Source: Dallia pectoralis (taxonomy: Eukaryota > Chordata > Actinopteri > Esociformes > Umbridae). Taken from it: a stretch of 64,000 bases of DNA. The first letter of the stretch is position 1. The number at the start of each line of letters is the position of its first letter. Of this stretch, positions 34,088 through 48,800 are shown piece after piece. The stretch spans positions 2,025,601-2,089,600 of the forward strand of contig CM055756.1 of the NCBI GenBank assembly GCA_029465975.1, written 5' to 3'. A model generated the notes under the pieces. The model had not been told where the DNA came from. It made no database searches and worked only from the letters and a program-made list of their open reading frames with translations. The translations under genes were made by a program, and so were the position numbers.

Positions 34088-34852
34088 ACATACAGTATCT
34101 CATATTTTTGTAAATATTTGATGATATTTTATTTTTTATGTGACAACACTGAAGAAATGACACATTGCTACAATGTAAAGTACTGGGTGTAGTGCTTGTA
34201 TAACATTGTACATTTGCTTTCCCCTCCAAATAACTCAACACACAGCCATTAATGTCTGAACCGCTGGCAACACAAGTGAGTACACCCCTAAGTGAGTACA
34301 CCCCTACATGAATACACCCCTAAGTGAGTACACCCCTAAGTGAGTACACCCCTAAGTGAGTACACCCCTAAGTGAATACACCCCTACGTGAATACACCCC
34401 TAAGTGAATACACCCCTAAGTGAGTACACCCCTAAGTGAGTACACCCCTAAGTGAGTACACCCCTACATGAATACACCCCTACATGAATACACCCCTAAG
34501 TGAATACACCCCTAAGTGAATACACCCCTAAGTGAATACACCCCTAAGTGAATACACCCCTAAGTGAATACACCCCTAAGTGAATACACCCCTAAGTGAA
34601 TACACCCCTAAGTGAATACACCCCTAAGTGAATACACCCCTAAGTGAATACACCCCTAAGTGAGTACACCCATAAGTGAATACACCCCTAAGTGAAAATG
34701 GCCCCAGCAGATGTACACTGTTATACAAGCTGTACACTCACTACTTTACATTGTAGTAAAGTGTCATTTCTTCAGTGTTGTCACATGAAAAGATGTAATC
34801 AAATATTTACAAAAATGTGAGGGGAGTACTTACTTTTGTGAGATACTGAATA
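34088..34852. mobile_element. Non-autonomous Tc1/mariner-type element with long inverted ends
   Basis: Left-end sequence ACAGTATCTCA...TTTGTAAATATTTGAT...TGTGACAACACTGAAG is matched in inverse order by CTTCAGTGTTGTCACA...ATCAAATATTTACAAA...TGAGATACTG at the right. The arms are about 120 bases. The sequence closely resembles the fish Tc1 family whose ends carry AAGTGAGTACACCCCT. There is no transposase. The middle has been replaced by a tandem array of that same motif. The exact TA target site is not certain. Confidence 0.75.
34272..34697. repeat. 16-bp array of TAAGTGAATACACCCC inside the Tc1-type element
   Basis: About 26 copies with period 16. Variants are GTGAGTACACCCC, GTGAATACACCCC and ACATGAATACACCCC. 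The unit is the element's own subterminal motif. Confidence 0.93.
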
Positions 34853-36875
34853 TTGTGTGCCTCAAAGAAGAAAAACATCAATATAGATGACTGCACAAAA
34901 AGAAAGATGATTAGGTTGTCTTGGGAACATTAAATAAAAGACAAAACTTTTTCCCATTTGCCTAAATTAAATCTAATCTGAAGATTTATCAGAAGGTCAC
35001 TGGAAATCTCACAAAGCCTTTAGCCTGTGTTAAATCCCCTAAATACCAAATCTGCACGCTCAATTAGCTGTTTATGTCAACAATAAAGGACGGATCCAAT
35101 ATTCCTTATTTATAGTCGGTATTTTAAAGGATCAAACAACTAGACAACATAATTAACTATATTGGGCTTACCCTGTAGGTCAAACGCTTGGGGGATTACC
35201 AAACAATGCCATTCTGTGTAAGACAGTCAGAAAACAGACATGAATGTGTTTTTCGGCAGTGTTCTTTCCTCTCTGATTATGCTCTTATATTAAAGGCTGT
35301 TTCCAACTGTGCCTTCCAACTGTGCTTCCTCTTCTCGTTCTCTTTCATTAGATGCCTAACTGCAACAGGACAATAGAGACCTTGTGAACTCCCCATCTAA
35401 AGAGTTAAACATACAAGGAATGGCCATCAATGTATTTCGGTAAAATAACTCTCTCAAAGGGCTGAACTGGGTCCAGTCAGTTTCTGTGAAATTTTCTCTT
35501 AGAGGTTGTGATTCTTAAGCTGGCCACCAGATGTCAGAGAAAAACCGAGTGATAGTGGGAAAGGTATTTGACAAGGCAATCTGATTACAAAAATGGTATG
35601 TTCTATTTATTAGTCCAGAAAGAAAAAACATTCATTTTACTTCTGTTGGCATGGTATTTAACATTTGGCAATTTACAGGTAGAAAAATGTGCAAAAATTA
35701 TAATATGCAACACCTCAGATTAATATCTATATATAAATCTGTACAAAGTGAGCTCAATGTGTGTTAATAATCATTTGTCAGATTTAGGTAAGTGGTGAGT
35801 TCAGAGTAAACCAACTGAAATGTAACTTTTGTGAAACATTCAAATAATTTACCCTTGCTGTCTTTTCTATATGTATATCTGTAATGAAATGCTAAGTAAG
35901 CATTTAATTACAATACTTTATCATTTAACGCTGTTTTATATTCTCAAGCGTATTTATGGACAGTTAAAAAAATTCCACCCAGTTTAGTTCATATAATCAG
36001 CTTGTGAACAAAAAGCATTTTTGCTTTGAATATTTCACTGTACACATTCACAGAGATTTTAAATGGACAAAGCTACATCAGGCCAAAGTGTCCCAGAGTC
36101 CCAGTTCAGAATTGTGTTTAAGACTCATTTACCGAAGCCAAGGAAGTTCTGGTGTTGATGACTCATCACAGGTTTCAAGGCTAACACCCAACTTGTAGCT
36201 GGCTCAGCTTTACAACACAAGTAGAGTAAAACTCCCCCACGTAATGTCTTTGGTTCCCACACAGCACAATTCAATGGAATGCTTAAACACAGGATAGGAT
36301 TTGCTACAACACAGTTCCCCCAAAAAACAGAATGATCGAGATTACTTTAAACCATCAAGTCATCTAAAGAGGGTACAATTGATCAAATGTATAATAACAC
36401 ATGGGAAACTATTTTAAAGTGTCATTTTAACAGTGTTCTTCCCTTTTTGGTGGTTTTATCTGTACACAGAAATGGTTACGCTGTACCAACGGGAAATGTC
36501 AGAGCCATTCCTTTTGCATGAGATGAACCTGCCACCTCAGATATAATCATTTCATTAGTCAGCACCAGCACAGTTTCACAGATAAATAGCAATCAACGTC
36601 TGCAAATCACAACTGACAAGGTTGTTTAGACATTCAAGTACAGTAGGTCAGTATGAAGTAACCTGCCATGGAATTTCTCAATATTTGGTCATCCTCCCCG
36701 TTCAAACAACCTTTCAATACTGGACATTACCACAATACAGTCAATCTACTGACCGTCAGGAAGAAGGAGCGCCAGAGGCCGACTCACATGATGACACAAG
36801 AAGTGTATGAAGCATCCATAGTCCAGTTGTCCTAGTGATCGTTGGCATGGAGGAGTAAGCACAGAGTCTGAGGAT
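34853..36875. other. Spacer and probable 3' UTR of the PY-motif membrane protein gene
   Basis: No exon or array recognised. The minus-strand AATAAA at about 35605-35610, roughly 1.27 kb after the stop at 36876, is a candidate polyadenylation signal. If so, 35600-36875 is 3' UTR and 34853-35600 is the spacer to the SPRY gene. Confidence 0.35.
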
Positions 36876-39800
36876 TCACATAGGTATGCTGGAACTGTTG
36901 ACCTCCTGCGGTGATGGATCCAGACTGGGCGATCCCTGAGTGGGCGATCCCTGAGTGGGCGATCCCTGAGTGGGCGATCCCAGAGTGGGCGATCCCTGAG
37001 TGGGCGATCCCAGAGTGGGCGATCCCAGAGTGGGCGATCCCAGAGTGGGCGATCCCTGAGTGGGCGATCCCAGAGTGGGCGATCCCAGAGTGGGCGATCC
37101 CAGAGTGGGCGATCCCAGAGTGGGCGATCCCAGAGTGGGCGATCCCAGAGTGGGCGATCCCAGAGTGGGCGATCCCAGAGTGGGCGATCCCAGAGTGGGC
37201 GATCCCAGAGTGGGCGATCCCAGAGTGGGCGATCCCAGAGTGGGCGATCCCAGAGTGGGCGATCCCAGAGTGGGCGATCCCAGAGTGGGCGATCCCAGAG
37301 TGGGCGATCCCAGAGTGGGCGATCCCAGAGTGGGCGATCCCAGAGTGGGCGATCCCAGAGTGGGCGATCCCAGAGTGGGCGATCCCAGAGTGGGCGATCC
37401 CAGAGTGGGCGATCCCAGAGTGGGCGATCCCAGAGTGGGCGATCCCAGAGTGGGCGATCCCAGAGTGGGCGATCCCAGAGTGGGCGATCCCAGAGTGGAT
37501 AAACCTGACTGAGTGGTCGGCTCTGTTTCAGGGTATGGAGGGTGTTCACAGTAAGGGCTGTCTATTACAGAGCCCAGAATGTCAAAAGGCACTTCAACGG
37601 ACTGACGGATGCTCTCCTCATATGATGGCGGCTGTGGAAGGAAAAGAAAGCTCAAGTTAACTCTTCTGTAGACATGTCTGCCTTCTGTCACAAGCAACAT
37701 ACAAGAATAAGCATCTTTTGCACTACAGATTTTTTCTTTTGATGCCATCAAATTGAAAATGTGTCCTCATAAGCACCATGAAACTATTTCGATTAAATAA
37801 TAGAATATAGACCATTTTAAATTTGGGGATTTTGATTTTAGCATTTAATCTCATTTAATCTGAAGTATGAGGTTTATGGAGACATTATTGGCCTGCAGGA
37901 CTTCACCAGTACCCTGTATGTGAGAGATGTGGTAGAACCATTAGCGATATGGTTGGGTGACAACACAAAAGGATAAAGGCAACCGCTAAATGGATGAAAC
38001 CTCAAACCGGACTCACCCATCTGTAACGGCTTGAGGACCCGAGGTCCTCACTCTGTGCTTCTATTTTAATTCGCCACCTTTTAAGTTCAGCTTGCATTGT
38101 TTTGATTATTCACACCAGTTGTCAATTGGCCAATCAGGAGCTATTTTTAGTTCACCAGTTTGTGTTTCATCTTGCTTTTCATTACTTAACGTTACGCTTC
38201 GTCAGCCAGTGAGTGTTTGTTTTCTATGTATGATCTATTTTTTTAATGTCATTAGTCGCTCATTTAGGGCACTTTTTTAAATTCAGCGTGTACTCGCCGT
38301 TTTTGCCGTTCACTGTTTGCAGTCCTTTATTCGACCATTGAACGTGATATTCCGGCTCCTGCATGTGTCTTTCTCCGCACTACACGCGCATGGTTTGTGA
38401 CACCATCACCGTAAACCCAGCATGGTGAAGAGGACGTCCCAGTCAGGCTGCACTGGTACATGGTTGTCTACCAGTCAGTGCTCAAGCAACTCCTAACAGG
38501 ACCACCAACAACCTCACAATCCAACATCATCCTACCTCAGTAGGTGCTCACATTTACTGGGACAAGGACTATGGTGTCCCTAAGTCTAAGAATTAACTAA
38601 ACCAGAGGGGGTTATTGCTAACGATTGTAATGTTTTTAACGTCGTATATTTTACGTACAGGCCGAATCCACGTCGCTGAGCTCGAGCCAGGTGCTCCTCG
38701 GAAAAAAAGATGTTTCAAATCTCGAAACTATTTCAAACTGTTTTCTATAGCATAAAGGCTATAAATATATATGTTTTAAATGTAATGCTAACTTACGACC
38801 GGGAGCAACAAAATCAACCATGACCTTCCCAATCCCAGCGCAGATGAGAGCCTCAAATCACAGGTCTTGTGCGTCTGCTGTGTAACAGCTAATACACGAT
38901 ATCTGACACAAGACCGGATGTCACCGCGTTAGTATTTACATGACAGATTAGGTTGGCAGCATCCAGGCAGCCATGAGCCCCCCCCCCCTCCTCCAGTCCA
39001 AAGCCAATCTCTGTCATCAGACGACTCCTCCCTCCCTGACTGACTGAGTCATCTTATCTTTTAATTGCTCGGGGGCCCAGAGCGCGGAAGTGACAGCCCC
39101 GCGTTTCTCTACCAGCATATAAAAACACCACATGCACCAGGACTAGACGACCACAGTTTGATGCCAGCCTCTTCCTGCCACCGCTCAGGCGATTACAGGA
39201 CATCGGACCCCCCCCCCTCTTCTCTGACTGGATGGGAGAACGGTGAGAGGACACTTATTGACTGGGTCATTCGTAATGAAAAAGAAGAGCAAATAGGTCG
39301 AGCGAAGGGGAAAAGCACTGTGTTCTCTGCCATTGTTTACACCAAAGAACCAGGCTTTAATGATGTTTGATGTGCCTGTTTCTCATTACCTTGTTTGCTC
39401 GAGCATTATGCAGTCAAACCCGGTGAAACCTGAATATGTGCAGTCTGCATGTCCCCACAGCCGGAGATAAGGGAGTAGTGTTCCTGTTTGTCATCTTCTG
39501 AATAGTGTTCAATCTCTGAACAAGCCCTCATTACTTCATGGCAGCGCATTTAAAAAGAACTCCTCTAGCTTATCATCCTTGTTTATTGTCAAAAGTGAAG
39601 ACGACAGACCCTGGCACTCTGCAGTTAACAGCAGATTATCTAAGGCTGTTTAATATTGGACCGGGACTAAAGATTAACTCTGGGTAATAATCAGTAAGGT
39701 CGACTGTCTGGTAGTGTGTCAGAATACATCACTTCTATTACCAGGGCCGGCAACGTAAATCGTGAGCCCCCTGACAGGATAAATACCTGGGCCCCCTGGC

Positions 39801-42800
39801 TTAGAGACAACCCAGCCCCGTAATCCACAGCCCAGTATGAAACACCTCAGACAGCATGTTTTACCTCAGACAGCATCGGGCCGTTCAGGCCGAAACGATC
39901 TGCGATCATCATGTGGATCTGCCTCTGGCGGTCCTTCTTCCTGACACTTTCGTAAGACGGCAGCCTGGGCAGAGGCGCCTCCAGGGAGGGCAGGCGATAG
40001 CTGGACGGCAGGCCAATGAGGAACAGCTGCCCCGACTGGCAAGAGGAGACACAGACAGAAGGAAACGCAACGAGAACATTTGAAAAAATCATCATCTCTA
40101 GTAACCAGAATTATTGCCTGTCGGTTCTATAGACGGCCCCACCAGACGGCCGGGTACTGAACCCACACACTCCTGGGTCTGTTACCTGTGAACGGGTGTT
40201 GTTGTGCGTCACGTCCTGAGTCTGTTCCGGGGAGGACGGTCCCACCAGCGTCTGTCTGCTGCTGTAGTAGTGAGGAGGGGCGTCCTGCAGGGGGATAAAG
40301 GGAACGGTAATCAATATGTCAGTGTAGCGGCACACCCACAGCACAGATAATAGCAACCTTGATTTACAACTGGACACAATGTCGTCATTATACTAAATTT
40401 AGAACATCGATGGTGGCCTGGCTGAAGGGCCCAAGTGGCAATACCTCGGCTAATTTTAGCCTCATTGACCAATTACACGCCTAGCTTCATCCTTGTGGGT
40501 CCTGCCTGGTTCGCCAACATCATTAATTACTTAGCCAACAAGATGACCGCCCTTTGATTCCAGTGCCGCCTCCCAGTTCCGCCCCCTTCCGAACTCGATT
40601 ACGCAGGCTCACACTGTATGAGGTGAAGGAATTCTTTAAAAAAAAAAGCCCTCCAGGAAAACTAGGTGATTACCCCGGACCTAAATGAGTTTCTTTGTGT
40701 TGGTGACAATGGAGAGTCCTACTGTGTCATCGGGGTCCTTGGCCACAAACCCGACAGTGTGGTCTTGTCAGTGTCTCCCTGTCTTCCCTTGTAACTGCAG
40801 CAGGTATCTCTTAACGAGCGCGCTCCGATTAACATTAGAGCCCCTGATACGTCATTTGGGCGGCGTTACACAGCCTTACAACTAAGTAATTTGTCGCCTG
40901 CCGGAAAGCACTGTTCAGCATGAGGAGGCATAATGAGTAGGGCAGAGGTTGTAGCAATTAAAATGGGACTGTTAAAATGGGACTGTTAAAATGGGACTGA
41001 TGAAATGGGACTGTTGGAATGGGACTGCTGAAATGGGACTGTTGGAATGGGACTGTTAAAATGGGACTGATGAAATGGGACTGTTGGAATGGGACTGTTG
41101 GAATGGGACTGTTAAAATGGGACTGATGAAATGGGACTGCTGAAATGGGACTGTTAAAATGGGAGTGTTAAAATGGGACTGTTAAAATGGGAGTGTTAAA
41201 ATGGGACTGTTAAAATGGGACTGTTGGAATGGGACTGTTGGAATGGGACTGTTGGAATGGGACTGTTAAAATGGGACTGTTATAATGGGACTGTTAAAAT
41301 GGGACTGTTGGAATGGGACTGTTAAAATGGGACTGTTAAAATGGGACTGTTGGAATGGGACTGTTAAAATGGGACTGTTGGAATGGGACTGTTGGAATGT
41401 GACTGTTAAAATGGGAGTGTTAAAATGGGACTGTTAAAATGGGACTGTTGGAATGGGACTGTTGGAATGGGACTGTTGGAATGGGACTGTTAAAATGGGA
41501 GTGTTAAAATGGGACTGTTAAAATGGGACTGTTGGAATGGGACTGATGAAATTGGACTGCTGAAATGGGACTGTTAAAATGGGACTGTTGGAATGGGACT
41601 GTTAAAATGGGACTGTTGGAATGAGACTGTTGCCCTGTCATGAATCAGGCGCGTTAAGAACGCATGTTTACATCAACAAAATGGTCACCGATAATTACGC
41701 ATAAGGGCCAGTATGGTGCCTGCCTGAACGGTGACATCACTCACGTTCCCAGTGACGCAGTTTGACCTTTGCCACCACCGCTCCTACGTGTGACAGAGAG
41801 AGAGACGCCGGAGAAACACTTATGTCAAAGGTTACCTACTCTAGCTAGTTTGCACTTCAGTGATTCTTGAGATCAGGGACAAAACAGGTTTTGATTTTCC
41901 AAAAAAAAAACTTCATTATTTTAAAAACCAGTGTATACATATTTGTTAAATGAGGGTTTGGCTATGTAACCATGTTTTGGAACAAGCTCCCAGTTTATTT
42001 ATTTTTTTATAAATTAGAGGTTTGCGGGATCAGCACTGGATTTTGGTCAACACCATCAGACACATAGAAATGTCTATTAAATTGTTTTTAATTAAATTAT
42101 CACAGATATTTTGACTCTTAGCGGTTTTAAATTTTCTTAATCACATGAAAATTCATTTAAATGAATCATATCACCTTTTAAAAGTTAGATTAGTCAATGT
42201 TTAATGATTGAGGTTTAGGTTGTATGGATTAATCAATTTATCATTTAATTTCCATAATGAACTGTGATGCTTAGAAGCATACAAATCACACAATAACTTT
42301 GAAAATGCAACCATTTTATTAACAAATATTCTTGAGTGAACAAAACAGCTAATCTTTTAAAAAAAAATGTATATATCAATCTGACGGAGTTTCCAAGGCA
42401 TCAACGGTGTTGACAAAAAACGGACGGTGGTGACAAACTTGTAAGAAACAGAAAAATATTTCATTCAAAAGGACCATTGATCTCTCACAAATATTGTAAC
42501 ATTGCATCACCTCTTTGCCTCTTCTTCTGTGGGTGCGAGGAGCATTTCTTCTCAGCTCTGAAGTCATTGCATGGTGGAATAGCAGTGATCTTTTGAATAA
42601 AGGATTTCTGAGTTGACTCCCTTGAACCATTATCTCTGTTTTGGTTCGAGGTGAGTCCTGTGTCTTCTCATTTTGAATGCGTTTTACACGTTTAAGTCGC
42701 ATTCTCAGCTTGTCCCTCTCTTTTTGGTACTTGTCAAGTTTGTCTTTCAGTGCTTTAATCTCTCTGGAGTATCTTTTTCTAGTTTTGCGTCTTTCCCTTT

Positions 42801-45800
42801 CACCAGCAACTAGCTGTCTACTAGTCCTTGGCTCCTCAAAACTGATGTCCAAAGGACTCTGTGGTGGGGTGTTTAGATGCTAGCCTTCCTGTGCTTTGTT
42901 CTTGCGTTTTCTTGACTTTTTCTGTGCTTGTTTCCAAAACCATCTCTTATACCTCTTTTCTCTTCCAAATCACTGATGTTATTATTTTGCCCTCCTTCAC
43001 CCTATTTCTCCATCTTTCCCTCTCATTCTTCAGCAACTCTTCTTTCAGCTCAGGCCGGCTATCCATTTTTTTCGCCTTGTTTGATTCTCCCTATTCCTTG
43101 TCTTTCGTTCCTCCACTGATATCTTCTCGCTAGCCATTCTAGCCTGAAATGCATTCCATTATGCGGTCAGTATACTTTTCTGATGGATACGCATAAGCTG
43201 CAAAGGATGGGTATTCATAAGAAACACCTTATTACATATCAAGTACTCGAGAGGTTATGAAAATGAAATTCTATTTAAAACATAAAGCTATATGGCAATT
43301 GGTTGAAATTCAACACATAAAACTGAGCAAGATTAATATCAAATGTTTGGTAAGTAATATCATTGAAGTAAACTACACTAAAATTATGAATAATGCACAT
43401 AATGGCATTTGTCAACACCGTCTTAGAAAGAGTCAACACCGTCAGGCACAAATCCTGATGGTGTTGACATCTGACGGAGTTGACAAAAAACCATGTTTCC
43501 TCTCATAACACATGTGCTTAAAACAGGAGCCATCTTGTTTATCATTCATTGCTTGTAACCTAAACACTTTACTTAAATTAAGTTTTTATAACAGAAAATA
43601 TCATACAAATCTTACATTACATTGTTTATGGTGTTGACACACTATGGTTGTGACATGCAAAGTATTATAAAATTAAAAGAATATAAAAAACTTCCCAGAG
43701 CTAGAGTGGTATCATGGCATTTGAAAGAACAAGGAAGTGATAAAGGGGTCCTCAGAGTTTTAGCTGCTCTCAATAATTCCAGAATTTTTTTGTTTTTTTT
43801 AAAGGTCTGACGGTGTTGACAAAAATCCAGGACACAAGTTAAATCGTCTTAAACTACATTAAAATCAGTTTTTCAGTTGTAACTTTTGATGCTCATTAAA
43901 TTAATTACTGAACTACTTACACATAGTAAATATAACATTTAATTTAAAATTACTTAATTGCTTAATTGTTTTAAGCTATTGTAATGGAATGACACCTGCT
44001 TCCGGACAAGGGTTTTTACAGACACTGGGCACATATTATATAATTTAGAATTAAAAAACATTTATAAAACAACATGAAATAATATTAAGTTGTGCTTTCA
44101 TTATCTTTTTTAGTCTTCTGGTTAAGAGTAAGTGTAATATTAAGTACATTTTTTACTCACAAACTGTGTTTTATATGGTGGACATGTTTTGTCCCTGATC
44201 TCAAGAATCACTGACTTTTAAGACGTGGAGAATAAAAGCCCAGCGATAAAAAGAAGAGATATCCTTTTGTTTATGCCACTGATTCAGGCAGTGTGAAAAA
44301 GCACAACCGTGTAAAATCTGAGCTGAAGTCGGGGGAGGACCCCATCGGCAGTGTGCCTTTTTCAGTGTGCGACCTGAAGGAGAGTCATTGTCTCCGCTGT
44401 CCCCAACACCCTACAGGAGGGTCTAGCCACTATTCATGGAGCGAACTAAAGCAGTGAAAGGTATGTGGCCGATAGAGGAAAGCAAACGTACCATAGAAAA
44501 CAATGAAAGAAGCTTTTTTTCCACGGAAGCCTCCCTTCCAATCTGCCCTGCCTTAAGGTTATAGTGTTCTCTTAATGATCGTGTTAGAAAACCACCCTCC
44601 TCCACAATATACCTCAGTTACTCCGATCAGGACTGTAAGGGAGATTTTGTGGTGTTTCGGGAAACTTTAACAAATATCAGAGCGCACAGAAAACTACATA
44701 TTTCTTTGTGTGTCGGTGGCTTAAGTATCTTCTTTGTCCGGAAATCTGTTCTCTTCTTGTCTTACACCACCGTTGGCCGGTTGGTGGTGTACCCTTTCAC
44801 CCAGTATCACTTTGTCATCTCTATTGTTCCCAGAGTTCAATTCCTTAAAATACAGAACAAGCCCTCTCAATATTTACACCATCATCCATTGTTTACTGTC
44901 AGGCTCCACTACCCGCACTGGAAACACGTTTACCCTGTGAACGGACTCTGGCATACAGCAGGTGAAAATGGTTGACATGTACAGGAGGACAAGTCTGTCT
45001 TCTTCAGACAAGAGACAGATTCACTTTTCTCTGTTCAGGCCAAACATAGAAGAGCGAAGGGAGGGCTTGATGTTTCCTGCCTGGGTGAGAGTAGGAAAAT
45101 GTGCACGTGAGATAAGAAACAAACTCTCCCAAAAGGATTGAGGCAGAGCAGGAAGAGGAAACATAGAGCATGGGTTGTAACTGAAGACTTCTGTGGAGAG
45201 TATTTACTTCCTGTTCTCTATTTCCTTTATCAAGTTAAGGGCTTAAATATTGGTTATAGTTTGTAGCTCTCAAGTGTTAATACTGAAGTTGCCAGGTAGT
45301 ATTAATACAGCATGTCAAGGTACCAATGATTTACAGAGCTGTTTATGAAATACAGAGTCTAAGAGTTAGAAACAACGAGGTCGTCGTGGAGACGGTAACA
45401 TTTTTTGAATTCCTCATCTCTCAGATAACCTGGACCGTACCCAGCACATGAACACTGTAGTAATAAAGACAAAAGAACTCCTCTAAAACATTTGGCATGT
45501 CCCTCCACTACCTGACAAACGCTTATAGATATTGAGAGCACTCTGTCAGTTCCATCACCCTGTCTGTGACAGAGTGGCTCTTCAGATGGCGGTGAGGTCA
45601 GCCACAACGCTAAATCAGGAAATTGCTGTGTGAACTGCAGAGAATGGTAACACAACACAGTGCAGCAGTAACGCCATGGACAACACCTCAGCCACACATA
45701 GAGTTTGCGGTTCACTGTTAGTCATAAAGACAGAATAAACATTTGTGGCAAGCATAAGGAAATGCAATATGAGCAACAAATGTGTATCACACATGGATTT

Positions 45801-48800
45801 AAGTTTACAGTGTCAGTGTATTATATACAAAATAAGAGATTAAAAATTGTTGGAGTGCAGTTCAGCTGTTCAGTGTAATTGTTTAAAAGTGGCTTGATCT
45901 GGTGAGCATAGTCCTGTCCGTCTCTAAGGGACAGATGGCTTGTAACTAAGGGCCACAGCACAGGAAAATAAACTGTTCATGGTGACAATTTTAAGTACCT
46001 GCCTGCCCTACCCCCTGCCAGAAGATCATCTTTGGAACAGGGAGACAGCAGTTTTGAATGGGCACTCAACGATCTGTTACTGCACACGTTCTTGTCCTGG
46101 AGTCATGTAGTAATCAAAGCAAATAGAAGTCTATTTGGTCAGATCATTAGTCTAGAGAACATCCAGTACAAGCTGGCAAATGGCACAGTAGTCTGTCCAG
46201 TCCTCTAATACAGGCAATGTACCTGTCTCACGTCACACTTAATGTCTTTTCACAATGTCGACATTGCCACTGCATAGTACAGTGGAATTATGGAGCCAGA
46301 AAATGTGTTTAATGCCGATGTCCAATGGCTAATATACTGTCTTTGTACAGTTCATATTGTTTCTATAGATAATTGACATTGCATCAATATGTAGAAACAG
46401 CTCATTTAATCAAATGTATCCACTGCTACGCATAACTACTTATGTACTGTCAACTCAAGAAGTATTGGCAACCTTCATGAAATTAAGACAAAGTGAACGC
46501 GAAAAATAACACAAACCATGAGTCGTGTGCAGGGCGCAACAACAAGGAGAAGCTGTGAACTTTCATTCCAACACGATCATTTTTCAAACAGAACAGAATT
46601 GATTGTGTAGTAAGATTTTTGTCTGAAAAATTGCCTTCAAACGTGTTGGCACCCCTAATGAATATTTAAAAAAAAAAAAAAAAAAGGTAGAGTCAGTTCG
46701 AAAATTCTTTGCTTTTTAGTTTTTAGTCTGAAAGAACTGTATGGAAGCCTTTCACCTTTTCCTGTTTCCCTGAGGTATAAATGTTAGTTTACATATAAAG
46801 TTCCTTGTTCATCTATTACAATGCGTAAAACTAAAGAGCTGTCAGCTGAAAGGAGACATAAGGTTGTTGTCCTACAAATCAAGTAAAGGATATAAAAAAA
46901 ATCATGCATGTGCATATTGTCAAGACACACAATGAAGAAGATTATGAGGGGTTCAAAGAAGATTCGCAGAGGATCACAGTTTCAGAACTGCACAGTATAG
47001 TATAATCTTGGGTTAATCAATTCTCTAAATCAACTGTAATGCCACATCATTGACAACAAGCTCTTTGGAAGGGTTGTGCAAACGCTCACTACAAATAGCA
47101 CCATCTGAGATTTATTGAAATTATGGTGTGTTTAGGTCAGATGAGACAGAAAATGTTACTTTTTGGCCATGCACACAATGTTTGGCAACAAAAAGAGACA
47201 GCCAGACTACAAATCCAAGGTTTTGTCTCTTGATCAAGTTGTAAATCTGTAGTCTGAATTGAAGATTGCAGACCACAAGCACAAACCTAAACAGATAAAG
47301 AGTTGCAAAATCTGCTGAATGGAGATCTGGACCAAGACTCCTTTAAAAGTGTGCCAACTTTGTCTCACTTCACAGGAAAACGAGTTGTTATCCACTCCAG
47401 GGGAGGTTTCACAAAAATGTGTGGTTGCCATGAATCCCGAAGAGAAAAATCCTCCTTCTCAATAAAATGTTTTGTGTTTGAGAAATAATTGTGAGTCTAT
47501 GAAAGTATAGCCCTTGTGTTTGTACCCTAAATGTGACTAATTGTATGTGCTGTTTATTTTTGCTTTCACTGTTGCTTCATTTCATTAAGGGTGCCAACAT
47601 TCTTGGCAGTGCCCGATACAGGAATAATTAGGATATTCTGTAATCTATTCCAGGGACTACTGTAAATACCGCAACTCATTCTATTAAATCAACTTTTCCA
47701 TATGTTCCTCTTCTCCTTGGCTTTATTGCAATGTTGTAATTATCAGGCATTTTGAGACACCCACATTTATATTTGCCTATCCTGTAAACACAATGGTACT
47801 GCTGTCTCACTGTGTCTAAAAGCTGCATATTAAACACAACAAGACACAAGCTGTGGTTTTAGGCCAATTTACCATAGCTAAAAGCACTCTCGTACCCATT
47901 TAGAATATGAGCGTTCAGGCTTAAATTTACCCATTTTATAAGATATAAATATACCACTGCAAAGCACTGACCACATGTGTTTTCCCATATATCATGCCCC
48001 CCTGTGCAATACAGCATGGCAACGTAACAAAACATCCACCAAACACAGTAAGGTTAAAATGTCAGCAGGGGGTAAAACATTAGAAGTGCCAAGTAGATAC
48101 ACGCTTATAGTATCAGAGTATCATAGTATGGTAAAAAATAGCATGTTAAAATGTAAAGCTCAGAAAAGAATATGCTTAATACTTTAAAAGCATTGAAAAT
48201 GGCACGCTATAACAACTCTTCTGCCCCAGAAGTTGATATGACATGCAGGGAACATTCAATGGTCTGTAGTTGGTCTATATATTACGCCGATATTATAACA
48301 AAAGCTGATTAAGGACAGTTTGAACAGTCTATTATATTGTTGTTTTTCTTCCTTTGTCTTAAAGTACTAACCACAGATATGTAAAGGATACTAACATGTG
48401 TCTGGGTAACCTGTAACCTGGATGCTGATGGATTGGTTTAAGAGCTGTTTCCATACACAATCCATTGTGAAGTGCATGGATGCAGAACTTATATTGGCCA
48501 TTGTGAAGTGCATGGATGCAGAACTTATATTGGCCATTGTGAAGTGCATGGATGCAGAACTTATATTGGCCATTGTGAAGTGCCTGGATGCAGAACTTAT
48601 ATTGGCCATTGTGAAGTGCCTGGATGCAGAACTTATATTGGCCATTGTGAAGTGCATGGATGCAGAACTTATATTGGCCATATATCACAAACCCCAGTGG
48701 CTCAGTGGCTCAGTGGGTTGAGTCGGTTGTCTATCAATCGGAAGGTTGGTGGTTCGATCCCCGGTTCCTCCTGGGAAATTGTCGAGGTGTCCATGAGCAA

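Noticed and set aside
36911..37660. Plus-strand frames of 150-249 codons (W-A-I-P-E repeats)
   Set aside because: Antisense shadows of the coding 15-bp array. The minus-strand frame is the one linked to spliced exons.
38020..38420. Possible solo LTR or old repeat
   Set aside because: Sequence texture suggests a repeat, but I could not find paired ends or a target duplication.
39065..39370. Plus-strand 101-codon frame preceded by a TATA-like CATATAAAA
   Set aside because: No recognisable protein content, and it lies inside an intron of the PY-motif gene; the TATA-like match alone is too weak.
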